Positions 1 through 10,009 are shown, counted from the first letter of the stretch. The stretch is DNA of 64,000 bases from Undaria pinnatifida (GCA_012845835.1 JABAKD010000004.1:8530732-8594731), one strand, 5' to 3'. The notes: generated from the letters alone by a model not told the origin. Numbers and translations: made by a program.

Positions 1-105
1 GCAATACACCCTTGTCTCCCTCCCCTTAACTCCGATCAGTCCTACTGCCAAAACACAGTCTCGGACAGCCGAGACCCCCAAGATGGTACTATACCATCCA
101 ACTCC
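1..105 (-). repeat. B2 terminal repeat of PAT-like element 1 (truncated by window)
   Basis: Identical to 621-725. It is the outermost 3' repeat of the element when read on the minus strand. It probably continues upstream of the window, because B1 is expected to extend down to about 508. The 120 bp between B2 and A2 (106-225) are unique and include an A-run at 125-135. Confidence 0.85.
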
Positions 106-225
106 CTGCCACAGATACCAATGAAAAAAAAAAAAATTGAGAATAGACAACTAGCCTATAATTTACACACACTCGTAGTTGATCTCCGTTCCCCCACCTT
201 CGAAAGAAAAGCGGCGGGTGGGCGG

Positions 226-507
226 GAGAAAAACCACTGGCTAGCCAGTCACTATTCTTGCGTAGCTGCCGCCGTCCGCTTCCTCCACTGCACGCTGTCT
301 TTGAGTCGTGCGATCAGGCGGCCCTACGTGTACCCCTTCTGCTGTACGTATTGTATCCTCCCACAACAGCAGCAAGGAGAAGACTGCTCAAAGGTTGACT
401 GTGTCCTCGGTACAATACGTCACGATAACCAATCATGGAAGAACACCTCAATTCTCACTTTCCAACAAAATCCAGATTGCGTCTGCGACCCAATCTTCCA
501 CTTTGTT
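226..507 (-). repeat. A2 repeat of PAT-like element 1
   Basis: Repeats 5634-5916 in direct orientation over about 282 bp. The only difference seen is the length of the A-run just after the start (5 versus 6). It lies between B1 and B2 on the 3' side of the recombinase gene, as in split-direct-repeat elements. Confidence 0.87.
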
Positions 508-725
508 GTTTATCTTTCGAATTGGTTCATCATTAGTATCTGTGACGTTTGGGAGGGAAACTTCCCATGCCTGGCACGTCTACCGCAGCAACCCGTTTCT
601 GCGGTATTTCCTCGTGCCAGGCAATACACCCTTGTCTCCCTCCCCTTAACTCCGATCAGTCCTACTGCCAAAACACAGTCTCGGACAGCCGAGACCCCCA
701 AGATGGTACTATACCATCCAACTCC
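508..725 (-). repeat. B1 repeat of PAT-like element 1
   Basis: Positions 621-725 are identical to B2 at 1-105. The portion 508-620 is assigned by inference, because the B1-A2 junction should reproduce the joined element ends and its B2 counterpart lies outside the window. B1 begins 30 bp downstream of the recombinase stop codon. Confidence 0.75.
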
Positions 726-755
726 TCCACCCACGAGGCTAGTCCAAATGACTGT

Positions 756-1898
756 TTATTTATGGCCCCACTCCGTCCCTTGTCCCGGCTCTCTTTGGGG
801 ACACCTGTCCTGTCGAGCTAGTTTTCGTGACACTTGTCCCGAATCCTCTATATTACTACGAGTATACACCTTATACGCATCCGATTTCCACCTCCCTTCT
901 CTCTGTATTACCCGTTCTGACAACCCCCCCCCTGCCGCCAAGCGCGACGCGCCCCCGATCCGGAGCGAGTGTAGTGCAAATTCCGCTGGGTCTTGCCTCG
1001 ACTTTGCCACTACCTCTCGCAACGCCCGGAGTGCTTGCCCGTAGCTCCACACTGCTACCCGTCCCGATTCGCGGAAAGACGCTAACGGCGCCGAACTCGG
1101 CAAGTTAGGGTGAATAGACAACAATTCCACAAGCAGTGCCACGGCTCCACCCCCTTCGCGCAAGCTCGAGCCCAAGCCCCGAACAGCGTCTCGTGTTCGT
1201 ACTAGCACATCGCCTGCTTGAAGCTGGTCCCCTTTATGACCGCGAAACCGAATCTCTACCGTACGCGCCTCCCGCCACCGCAAAAAGGGCAACTGCTCCC
1301 CACCTGAGTAAAACGCAACGTCCCCCCTAGTCAAACAATGCACCTGGTGCGCCACGCCGGCGTCTGTCGCGAATAATTCGTCGGATCGCGTCATCAAAAA
1401 ATACCCCAATGCCAGACACAACCAAAGGATTCGGCCGCCACTGCCCCAGGACGGTATCAATGTCTCCCCGTCCAACAACATTTCCCATGACACCGGGCGG
1501 CGCACCCGCTTCTCCGTACCCGCTACTGCATGTGCCCGCGATATCCCGCTGAAAACGCGTTCCAGCAGGGGCGATTTAGTCGGGAGCTCCGTGCCTATCT
1601 TCACGCGATGGAAATATTGCACCGCCGCTATCTTACTTTTAATCGTACCGACTTTATTGCCTTCCGACGCACAACACCAAGCCGCAAAGTCTACCAGCGC
1701 CCATACCATATCACTCTTGGGGGTGTCTTCCGAAAAATACAAAACGGCGCTCGTCAACCCGCGAAATTTAGTCCAAGACCTGAAACCTGACGCGTAAGTG
1801 CGCTCAGATGACTCCGCAACTGACCCGCGGATGTACTGGACGCCAATATCCCTGTACATAGGGCCCTCCCCGTCTCCCCCAGATCCTGTTCCTGCCAT
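756..1898 (-). CDS. Tyrosine recombinase of PAT-like retrotransposon
   Basis: This 380-residue protein is the integrase-equivalent of the element. It would cut and rejoin DNA through a tyrosine-DNA intermediate to insert circular cDNA. The catalytic constellation is visible: Arg171 in MTRSDEL, the HxxR box HSLRIGGAS (His310, Arg313), Trp338 in GRWKSDAY, and a nucleophile candidate at Tyr342 or Tyr345. The N-terminal part (residues 20-130) resembles the SAM-like core-binding half with SERTYASGFRSW. The start at 1898 overlaps the 3' end of the RNase H frame by about 145 bp in another frame, a usual arrangement in these elements. The tail is basic and hydrophilic. The degenerate second element carries a homologous C-terminal half with HSGRIGGAT. 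The ORF is intact, so this copy may still make recombinase. Confidence 0.88.
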   Translation of the reverse strand: MAGTGSGGDGEGPMYRDIGVQYIRGSVAESSERTYASGFRSWTKFRGLTSAVLYFSEDTPKSDMVWALVDFAAWCCASEGNKVGTIKSKIAAVQYFHRVKIGTELPTKSPLLERVFSGISRAHAVAGTEKRVRRPVSWEMLLDGETLIPSWGSGGRILWLCLALGYFLMTRSDELFATDAGVAHQVHCLTRGDVAFYSGGEQLPFLRWREARTVEIRFRGHKGDQLQAGDVLVRTRDAVRGLGSSLREGGGAVALLVELLSIHPNLPSSAPLASFRESGRVAVWSYGQALRALREVVAKSRQDPAEFALHSLRIGGASRLAAGGGLSERVIQREGRWKSDAYKVYTRSNIEDSGQVSRKLARQDRCPQREPGQGTEWGHK

Positions 1899-4258
1899 GT
1901 AATGTCCGGGCGAGATTCGTGAAGGTGTCTGTTAACATCGATTCGTTCCCACCGAGAAATACCGTCAGCCAGCGTATTCGCGATTCCTTTCACATGTTTC
2001 GCCCGAAAGCACCACCCACTACGCATTTACAGACATCCTAGCATACGCATCAGAGCCCCAGACCTCGGCTCAGTCCCCCCCCGACATTTTCCTACCCAAT
2101 GTACCGCGGACATGTTATCGCCCAACATCAACACGTTTTCGCCCTCGAACCTAGGCTGTGATCCAGCGCCAACGACAAACATCCAAGCCGAGATTACCAT
2201 CCCCAACAATTCAAGGACGTTGATAGACAGATCGTTGTGGTCCTTGACACGTTGGCTCAAACGAGATTTTGCGTCCTGGTCTACCTCAAACCGCCACCAT
2301 GCCCCTGTCTCCAAGCAGTAGCCTCCCACGGCCGTCCCCGACGCGTCTGACACTAGCGTACGAGAGTGGCGCTGTAGGAAACGAGTATACAGCGGCGAGG
2401 ACAACGGTAGTGCAAGTTCCTCGCTCACTATCAACTTCCAAAACCCAATGTCAGCGTGAAACTCTGGGCCGAGGGGTAGACGGCCCGGTCTTCGGGACCG
2501 CTGGCCGCCACCCCCAAATTTCTCCTGCCACCGCTTCACGGGGGGCAGACCAAGCATGTTCAGCATACGGCGCACGAAAAACTTGCCCGGCCGCACCACC
2601 TCGCTGGCATACAATAACTTCCCAACCAGCTCCCGTACCTCGGATTCTAACGCGTACCGACGGTTCCTCGGCCACTTGAGGAGCAGAGCCCTCAGCTGAG
2701 CCACTTTTGTGTCAGTGAGCGCAATGGTCATTGCTCCCGAGTCAATTGCCCAACCCAAGACTTCTAACTGGGTGTCCCAGTGAGAAATCTTTTTCTTCGC
2801 CAAGAGGGGAGGGTCCGTCGGGTTACGATCGCCGAACAAGCGGAAGTGTTCGGACGCCAGAGACGCCGATGCACACAAACAGCGGTCGCCCGAGCTGTAC
2901 CGTTGTACCTCAACACAAACGCCATCATCTACATAGTAACGCACAAAGAACGGATCGTTTATGTCACCGCCCCGCCCAGGCGGGGCGATGTAGCCCGGCG
3001 GCAGCGCTGCCGCTTGCGATTCGCGCGGCGGTATCATTACGACGTGCCGCGTGGCCTCGCGACCACTGTCAGTGCACACCACATTGCCGTGAGAGGTGTT
3101 ATTGTGAGCATGTTCCAACGCCGACGAGAACAAACACCAGAAACCTGGACTGTTACGCCAGCCAAATTGCAGTCGCCTATCAACCACAACCAAATCCCCG
3201 AACACGTATCCGAACACCGGCGCGCGCGTAATCTCGACTGGAACTTGCCGAAACGCGTCCTTAACATCCATTTTGCTCAGTACAATGCGCGCCCTACGCC
3301 CGAATCGCTGCCGCAAGTATAGAATCCGCCAGATAATATCGCGCAAGACATGTTTGAGCTCACACGTTGGAGCCGATGAAAAATCGGTGTCGCCGTTTAC
3401 ACCTGTCGTCGACGTACCGCTAGCGAAAGTCAAGTCGTGCACCACGCGCAACTTCGTACTGGATTTCATTACTGCCAACGGCGAGACCCGTAATCCCGGA
3501 ATGCGCGCAGCCGCCTCCCGGGGGAACACGAACGCTCGGCCGAGCCTAACATCATCGCGGATCTTGTCAGTAATGTCATTCGAGTACATGTCGGTGCTAC
3601 TGTGATTCTCGTATCGGAGTGCGGAAGTGAGGTCCCCACCGCTAGCGACACACACAGGGACCCCATGCTCCGCGATGCGAGCCAGTTTCTCCGCCTCAGG
3701 GAAGCCTTTCGTACGACCAAACCACTCTAGGATTCGTGAGGGATTCAGGCGGTGCCCCGAAAACACACGCTCTGGTTCCATCATGCACTCGAACCGATAA
3801 TCATGATCTTGCAGAAACAACAGTAACTCACTCGCTACTTTCTGCAACGCCCGTGTAACAGCTATCCGGTTCCCCCCACACACACTCGAAAGGTACCGCC
3901 ACGCTGCTACCCACCCGCGAACATCATCGCTCTGCCACCGAACACGGCTACCGTGCCCGGACTGGCTGGGGCACGCTCGGTCCTGTTTCTGAGACACCCC
4001 GGCGCCACCGCGCGCTGTGCTCACCCCAACGTCCGCGAGGCGAGGGCCAGAACTTCCTTCGTGAACTGGCATTTGCCGCGAAGGCTCGACCCCCATAACT
4101 TCCTCTACGGACACACACGGACCTACTAGCGAGACGCCCCCCTTCCCTTCCCTGAGCACACCTGATTTTGTCGATCCCACCGACCCCGGCATGACGAGCT
4201 GTGCGTTCCTCGCTCCCGCCTCGCCCTGTCCTGCCCCCGAGGTCGGCCCCGCCCGCAA
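1754..4258 (-). pseudogene. Reverse transcriptase-RNase H of PAT-like element, one in-frame stop
   Basis: The main reading frame runs 4258-2030 (743 residues), stops at a TAA (2027-2029), and continues in the same frame to 1754 (90 residues). It would copy element RNA into DNA and degrade the RNA strand. Visible motifs are LRVSPL and LRVVHDLTF upstream of the palm, the first catalytic block SKMDVKDAF near residue 330, FGWRNSPGFW, and YVDD at residues 442-445 (2924-2935). RNase H follows with LVSDASG, the ELLGM glutamate and LGDNMSA. The last conserved block, NTLADGISRW, lies beyond the stop. The second element in this window has GAA (Glu) at the aligned codon, so the stop looks like a single base change. 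It starts 15 bp after the gag-like stop. Readthrough cannot be excluded. Confidence 0.87.
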
Positions 4259-4273
4259 GCGAGGCCCGCACCC

Positions 4274-5584
4274 CTATTCGCCGCGCAAAGCCTCCGCACC
4301 GGCGACCGACCCTCCCCCCTGAGCGCCCGCCGCCGATCTCCCCGCAGCCGCCGACCCCCCTGCTTTCTTGGTAGCCGCCCCCTTTCCAGCGCCACCCCCC
4401 GACTTGCTGGCTCCCTCGTGTGTGAACAGGCAGGAGTCACCGAAACGGCAGGTTTGGTTATTGCGCCAACCAAAGCACACCTTGTCCACTCTGGCCACTT
4501 TGTCCCCCACCTTGCGCTGCTTTGCCGGGCGCTCCGCTGCCGCCTCTTCCACGTTCATCAGCCCCCCAGCGTCGATAAACGCGTCCAACTTATCCCATAC
4601 CGGCACCACAACAGCAGGTAGCTGGCCCGGTGGGGGTGGTTCATGCCAGGTGACCCCCGCGCTCACTCCAGCCCGGACAAGTTTCGAGCTCCAGGCGGCA
4701 AGGTCCGCGTTGATCAGCTTCGCCAACCTACTGCGGTTCGCTGGGACATTCATCGCCTCGAAAAAATCCAGGGCGTGCTCCCGTACCACCTCGATCCCCC
4801 TCGCGAACGCAGCGTCCAGGGTGCGGAGGCGCGCTGTAGTGTTCTCCGTGTGCTCGCCGTAGCCCACGACAGTAGATACCGCGTGCGCGAGAATCGCGAG
4901 CTGGTCTGCGAGCGGGAACCTAGATTCAGCCACGCTTTTGGCTGTGGCTGTACGAGGCATGTACCCGGTGACATCGAACCCTGAAAGCGTCTCGAGCTGG
5001 GTTGCAATTTCACCAGTTACCATTACCCGCTTCTGCAGCAGGTCCTGGAGCTCCGTACGTCTGATGGAGGTCAGCGCCGGCCGTGCGTCGACGAGCATCC
5101 AATATTTCCGCGTGGTCGTGTTGAGCCACATGTTCAGACGGGTCTTCGCAGCAAGTTTGCTGACATGGGCCTCTGGCCCTGCAAACGCTTGCGGTACGGC
5201 GCCACCCTGCAGCGCGCCTGGCTCCTGGCCTCCTCCAATCGGTCCACCTGGTCCAGCCGCGCCGCCCAACAGCCCATCCTGCAGCATTCCTTGCAGCTGC
5301 ACCAGCATGTCACCCTGCTGGGCGAGGCGAGTGTCGAAATCATCAAGACGTGCTTCCATGAGTGCCCGTAGACCGTCGAGGTCCATCTGGCCGTCCTCGT
5401 CTCCCCCTTGCCCAGCCCCATCTCCCACATGCCCGGCCCCATTGTCGTTGTGTTCGCCTCCAGGACCAACCACTGCATCGCCAGCAGCGCCCGCGCCACG
5501 CCCGCTCATCGTGTCAGTAGATCGCTCGGTTTGCAGCTCCTTCGGACCAAAGCAAAAACCCCCCGCGTCAAAAAAAATATGCAA
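4274..5584 (-). CDS. Gag-like protein with CCCH zinc finger
   Basis: This is the first gene of the PAT-like element, 436 residues, and probably the RNA-packaging protein. It begins with a Gly/Asp-rich acidic segment (about residues 26-70) followed by a short predicted coiled coil (LRALMEARLDDFDTRLAQQ). A helical middle domain follows. Near the C-terminus is a zinc finger with spacing C-x8-C-x5-C-x3-H (Cys370, Cys379, Cys385, His389), the classic CCCH RNA-binding pattern rather than the retroviral CCHC knuckle. The tail is Gly/Ala/Lys-rich. Translation may begin at Met26 (5509, MSGRG), since residues 1-25 look like leader sequence. It ends 15 bp before the RT start. Its role is inferred from gene order and the zinc finger. 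Confidence 0.75.
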   Translation of the reverse strand: MHIFFDAGGFCFGPKELQTERSTDTMSGRGAGAAGDAVVGPGGEHNDNGAGHVGDGAGQGGDEDGQMDLDGLRALMEARLDDFDTRLAQQGDMLVQLQGMLQDGLLGGAAGPGGPIGGGQEPGALQGGAVPQAFAGPEAHVSKLAAKTRLNMWLNTTTRKYWMLVDARPALTSIRRTELQDLLQKRVMVTGEIATQLETLSGFDVTGYMPRTATAKSVAESRFPLADQLAILAHAVSTVVGYGEHTENTTARLRTLDAAFARGIEVVREHALDFFEAMNVPANRSRLAKLINADLAAWSSKLVRAGVSAGVTWHEPPPPGQLPAVVVPVWDKLDAFIDAGGLMNVEEAAAERPAKQRKVGDKVARVDKVCFGWRNNQTCRFGDSCLFTHEGASKSGGGAGKGAATKKAGGSAAAGRSAAGAQGGGSVAGAEALRGE

Positions 5585-5633
5585 AAAAAAAACGCGAGGG
5601 GAAAACTTTGCCCTCCAGCCGCCGCGAAGCCGA

Positions 5634-5916
5634 GAGAAAAAACCACTGGCTAGCCAGTCACTATTCTTGCGTAGCTGCCGCCGTCCGCTTCCTCCACTGC
5701 ACGCTGTCTTTGAGTCGTGCGATCAGGCGGCCCTACGTGTACCCCTTCTGCTGTACGTATTGTATCCTCCCACAACAGCAGCAAGGAGAAGACTGCTCAA
5801 AGGTTGACTGTGTCCTCGGTACAATACGTCACGATAACCAATCATGGAAGAACACCTCAATTCTCACTTTCCAACAAAATCCAGATTGCGTCTGCGACCC
5901 AATCTTCCACTTTGTT
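5634..5916 (-). repeat. A1 (5' terminal repeat) of PAT-like element 1
   Basis: Direct copy of A2 (226-507), ending where the shared sequence stops at about 5916. The minus-strand promoter of the element should lie in or next to this repeat. Sequence beyond 5917 belongs to the flanking repeat that recurs inverted near 37450. Confidence 0.85.
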
Positions 5917-5949
5917 TCTGTGACACTCGATGTATATTGAGGCCACACC

Positions 5950-7125
5950 TGGCTGTTTCGCCCATATCCTCGCCCTCTCAGAGAACACAGCGATAATCCA
6001 TCATGCCGCCAGTCCATGGTCCATACGAAGCGCGCACCAAGTCTGCAGGCGATCCAATTGGCCGGCGACCTAACGTTCTCAACGCACAACGACGTATTCA
6101 GCTGGGGATGTGGGCTGATTGTTATTTTTATATTCTTCCGTGCCTCGATAATGGATGCCAGTCTGTATTGAAACATAAACCACATATACATACTGAATAA
6201 TTAATTAAAAAGTACTTTATATTTCGACCCAGACTTGGTACGGAACAACCTGGAATATTTGTTTTTTTTTTTATCCTCCGGAAAGTCTCGGGACTGTAGG
6301 GCTTGACCAATTAAATAATACAAGCTACACTGACTCCGACTCATACGTGTTGGCCAGGTATGTAAACTCTACGTACCTTCGTATGATACCCAAATAGCAG
6401 GTTTGAGGCAAACCGGGTACAGCAGCAGCAGTAGTTAATAATGTGTGTTCTATGTACAGGATCTGGGAGGAGGCACGAGCAAGGATGATGTCGGCTTTCG
6501 CTGTCCCTTTCTATACTACGTTCGAGCTTACTATCTGTTGCGTGGTCGTACGTTGCGGAGCAGGACCTCAGACAGTCTTATCACAAACGCGCACATCAGA
6601 AACACTTTTACGCAGCTTGCAAAGTTGAGTTTCAATCATTCAATCGGTCGTACTCAAAGCTGCTGCCCTTGTTCATTTTTTTTAAAAAATACTCCTCGGA
6701 GTACTATTTTGTGCAGTTCCTTTGCCGCCCCCGCCCCCCTCTTTCTTGAAGGTGGTGGTCCTCTTTATTCGTGAACACAACAAGAAGAACAGAAGCATTA
6801 CCACGAGCACTCGCATATGGTATGTATGATTGATTGTACTGCTATGTATGTCGAAGAGTGGATAGTTGGGGATCTTTCCGTCCGTGTGTACGGCCCGACG
6901 GAAACTCATTACTTCGAAGTATAATCTTACCCGCGTTACGAAGGCTAGTGGACCAGACCCCGCCACGATGTACCCACTCAAATCGAGCGCCCTCTACAAC
7001 GAACTCTTGCATGACAACTTGACATGAACCTGGCGAGAGCGCCTTCTCCCTGGTTTGCCCGTTCATGCGACCCCGGGCTCATCGCGGGCGGTCCAGTGTG
7101 CGTCGGGCAACGTGAGGGTAGCATA
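5950..7125 (+). repeat. Dispersed repeat, copy 1 (inverted partner at 36180-37470)
   Basis: Five blocks match the reverse complement of 36180-37470 in colinear order: 5955-6110 with 37330-37470, 6225-6380 with 36970-37110, 6443-6600 with 36660-36840, 6700-6830 with 36420-36570, and 6880-7120 with 36180-36410. Identity is moderate with many indels, so the duplication is old. No ORF with conserved residues was found. The nature of the unit is unknown; it may be a remnant of a transposon or a segmental duplication. Confidence 0.75.
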
Positions 7126-7137
7126 TATATATCTATT

Positions 7138-7450
7138 ATAAAAAATGAAAATACACTCCAGCTGTGAGATCGAAGATTTCGTCGAAACTCATCTCTGCAA
7201 GCTGTGTGTGATACTCCGATCGCGCGCATTACGAGTTGTGTGTCCTCATTAAGGATATAGGTCGGCGACTCCCCTTACAACTACAGTGTAGCTATCAGGG
7301 TCAACGGGGTGATTTTAGTCAGTCTGTGCGCGGAAACTATAAAACCCGTTTCTGAGGGGGGCAAATCTGACAGCTGTGGAGGGAAATGTATCCTTTTATC
7401 AATTGAATCTTGTAAGTCGAATAACCGGTGAGGGGGGGGGGGCGGAGTTT
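7138..7450 (-). repeat. Dispersed ~300-bp arm (possible 3' end of a retroposon), copy at 7.1 kb
   Basis: The outer end is AT-rich (TATTATAAAAAATGAAAAT) and is followed by the conserved block CAGCTGTGAGATCGAAGATT, then GCAAGCTGTGTGTGATACTC and ATATAGGTCGGCGACTCCCC. Other copies lie at 30480-30770, 30785-31110, 31785-32210, 46255-46600, 58060-58330, 58607-58720 and 59750-59965, with short pieces at 8146-8176 and 9516-9557. All share the AT-rich end, and the copies stop at different points inward. That is the pattern of a 3' end with 5' truncation. Confidence 0.75.
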
Positions 7451-8520
7451 TGAAGGACGTGGCGGCCTGGTTTTGATCAAACGCGAGCGGGTTTGGAGGG
7501 GGGGGGGGGGAAAGGGGGGGGCAATTTGTGCATGGAAGCTATAAATCCTTTCAATCAAGGGGATAAATCTGACGGTTTTGGCACCAGTTTATTATTGGGG
7601 GGGGGGGGGGGGGTTGAGGCGTCGCGGGGGGGGGGGGGGGGGGTTGGGGCGGGGGGGGGGGGGGGGGGGGGGCAGCTCAATATGTGCGTGGAAACTATAC
7701 ATTATTTTAAGGGGATAAATGTGACGGTTTTGGAAATAATGCATCAGTTTATCATGTATATCCTGGGGTAAGTCGTACAATCAGTGAGTAAAGAGAGGGT
7801 GGAGTGTTCGAGGGGGTGGGGTTGGGATGGGTTGGGGGGGCGGGGGGGGGGGGGGGGGGGGGAGAAGGAAGGGCTTTAGGTGAGGGGTTTGTTATACGTG
7901 TGGTGCTAGGTCTAGGCGATGGTGCGGGTGATGGGGAAGAAGGGGGCGTTCGAGGCGGGGGGAGGGGGGGGGGGGCAGCGGCATGGATGGCTCTCGAAAG
8001 ATAATGAGTTGATATCCTGTGCGTGAAGTGTTTATTAATCTGGGGATTTCGATATTTGGTGAGGCGTTTGAGTAAGGGAGAGCAAGAGGGGGGGGGGGGG
8101 GGTAGGATTTTTTTTTTAGGAGGTTTAGGTCACAAATAATATTCAAATACACTTCGGCTGTGAGATCAAAGATATGTAGCAGCTTGTTATACGCGTGGTG
8201 CTAGGTCTAGGCGATCGTGCGGGTGGTTGGAAAAGAGGGGGCGTTGGAGGGGGGGGAGGGGGGGGGGGGGGAGGAATTGAAAACTACGTCATGGATGATC
8301 AGAAAGATAATGACGTGATATCAACTGCGTATAGGTGTTTATTACTCAGGTCGATTTCGATTGTGAGTGGGGCGTTTGGACAAACTAGAGGGGGGGGGGA
8401 TCGGGGGACGGGGGGGGGGGGGGGGGGAGGGTTGGGGTTTTTTTATGAACAAGAGGGGTCAGGGGAGGGGGAGAGGAGGGGGGGGGGGGGCGGGGGGCGG
8501 GACATTTCAATATGTGCGCG
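7428..8520 (+). repeat. Poly-G-run repeat region
   Basis: At least ten G-homopolymer runs of 10-20 bases are interleaved with a repeated module. The module begins ACGCGTGGTGCTAGGTCTAG and reaches a GGATGGCTCGAAAGATAATG-like segment; copies lie near 7890-8100 and 8185-8420. Related modules lie at 31190-31480 and 32660-32830. The plus strand has strong G-quadruplex potential. The open frames here are glycine or proline homopolymer artefacts. Confidence 0.8.
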
Positions 8521-8885
8521 GAAACTATAAATCCTCAAAGGGGACAAACCTGACGATTGAAGCAATAAGACATCCCTTTATACCATCTGGCTTGTAATGT
8601 TTACTATCCTAGAAGGTTTGATGTTAGATGCAGCATGCAACCCAGTGTTTAAGTGTAGTAAATAACGTGTTAATTCTTCGTAGTTTGTTGTTGTATGATA
8701 CATGGATCGAAAGCTAGAATATTTTATAGAATATTTATAGTTACCATTATTTTCTGACATCGCTAATTATACGAAAGAGATACGTATTGCCAAATGCAGC
8801 ATGCGAGGTGATGTATGTGGCCATGTACTGTCTCCGCCATTGAGCATTAGAGGGAGGAATGCAAATCGTCAGTTTTAAAGGAACG

Positions 8886-8969
8886 CTTGGTATACATGTG
8901 CTCAATTACGTTACCTCGTTAGTCATACTTGGTATACACGCGCTCAATTACGTTACCTCGTTAGTCATA
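8886..8969. repeat. 42-bp tandem duplication
   Basis: Two adjacent 42-bp units begin CTTGGTATACA and end TTACCTCGTTAGTCATA. They differ by only a few bases (ATGTG versus ACGCG). Sequence from 8520 to 8885 contains no other feature I can identify. Confidence 0.85.
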
Positions 8970-9039
8970 CTTCGCTTGGCATAGGTTGGGAGGCGATCAT
9001 GCAGACGGTATGTACGAAATACCCTACGTAATGGGTTGT

Positions 9040-9730
9040 TAAGGTTGTTTACCGCAATTTTAACACATCTGCCTGTGCTTCCTTTTCCAAATTATTTTTG
9101 TCTCAAATAAATGTACGATTTCACGCCTATGATTTTACCTTGTCGATGCGGGGCTCTGCGGTCGTCAATTTTAAGTCAGAGATACATCCTACAAATACAT
9201 CAGGCGAGGTGGGTATGTGATGTCATATATATGCGATGTCATCACTATTGATCGCGAGGGTGATTTTACTTCGTTAGGTGTATGGTACTGTGTTTCGTAG
9301 AGGTCGTCTCAGGAGGATATGCGATGGGTCGGAAGTGTGGTTTATCGCAATTTTATCAGGTCTGCCTGTGCTTCCTTTTCATTTTCTCAAATATACGATT
9401 TCACGTCCATGATTTTTACCGTGCCGCTGTGGGGCTCTGAGGTCGCCAATTCTAAGACAGAGATACATCTTACAATACAGCAGTTGAGGTGGGCATGCAA
9501 CGTCATATATATGCGAAATCTTCGATCTCACAGCTGGAGTGTATTTTAATTTTTATAATATATGCGATGTCACTACTATTGAACGCGAGGGTGACTTTAC
9601 TTCGTTAGGCATATGCTACTGCGTTTCGTAAAGGTTGTCTCACGTGGACATGCGATGTCACCACTATTGAACGCGAGGGTGACTTTACTTCGTTAGGCAC
9701 ATTCCACTGCGTTTGGTATGGTAGAGGTTG
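9040..9730. repeat. Tandem duplicated ~290-bp and ~84-bp units
   Basis: The segment at 9055-9310 is repeated at 9340-9650. Shared blocks are CTGCCTGTGCTTCCTTTTC, GATACATC and CGAGGGTGA(C/T)TTTACTTCGTTAGG. The last block occurs three times, near 9255, 9580 and 9670. The second unit carries a 42-bp insertion (9516-9557). No coding potential is seen. Sequence 9731-10009 contains only weak ORFs. Confidence 0.8.
9516..9557 (+). mobile_element. 42-bp insertion of the dispersed-arm family with 9-bp duplication
   Basis: The insert reads AAATCTTCGATCTCACAGCT and onward, and ends AT-rich (TTTTAATTTTTATA). ATATATGCG flanks it at 9507-9515 and 9558-9566. The paralogous unit at about 9222-9245 has a single ATATATGCG at the same place and no insert, so it serves as an empty site. 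The piece corresponds to the terminal bases of the dispersed ~300-bp arm, consistent with a severely 5'-truncated retroposon. Confidence 0.7.
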
Positions 9731-10009
9731 TCAGGCAATCATGTAAGCGGATGGAGGCACGAAATACTATATATATATAATTATGTGTGTCAGGAGACCG
9801 TCAATCAAGGGAAAACATCAAGCGGCCAAGGGTGTCATTTGGATTGTTGCAGACAAAAGCCTAGTAGTTTGGCGTCAGTCAAGGCCAATTATCGGAAAGT
9901 TGCCGTCCGTCAAGGGGTCAAAATGCCGTCTCTTGACGACTTCTTGAGGGGTAGTAGCGACAGAGTGCGCGCGAAAGAGACAACAGCCGGACAAACGGCA
10001 AAAGCATAA

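Larger units (their letters stand above)
1..5916 (-). mobile_element. PAT-like (split-direct-repeat) tyrosine-recombinase retrotransposon, copy 1
   Basis: Three genes run on the minus strand in the order gag-like, RT-RNase H, tyrosine recombinase. The flanking repeats have the split direct repeat order A1-genes-B1-A2-B2 typical of PAT/Ngaro members of the DIRS superfamily. A1 is 5634-5916 and A2 is 226-507; by eye they are identical apart from one base in an A-run. B1 (621-725 matched) and B2 (1-105) are identical. Such elements integrate with a tyrosine recombinase, so no target-site duplication is expected. The 3' end (B2) runs off the window start, and if B1 abuts A2 about 112 bp are missing. 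Matching terminal repeats and nearly intact ORFs indicate a recent insertion. The superfamily call is secure; the exact family is inferred from the repeat layout. Confidence 0.87.

Noticed and set aside
121..1044. 307-codon plus-strand frame across A2, B1 and the recombinase gene
   Set aside because: It is antisense to the recombinase and runs through non-coding repeats of the PAT-like element.
4938..5807. 289-codon plus-strand frame opposite gag
   Set aside because: Antisense shadow of the gag-like gene, Pro/Ser-rich, with no motif; the minus frame has the CCCH finger and correct gene order.
7493..8530. Glycine-rich and proline-rich open frames through the G-runs
   Set aside because: They are homopolymer translations of poly-G/poly-C tracts with no conserved residues and no plausible gene structure.
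7138..9566. Reading 7138-9566 as one DNA transposon with terminal inverted repeats
   Set aside because: The right copy (9516-9557) is a 42-bp insertion with its own 9-bp duplication, so it is not the partner end of the arm at 7138.
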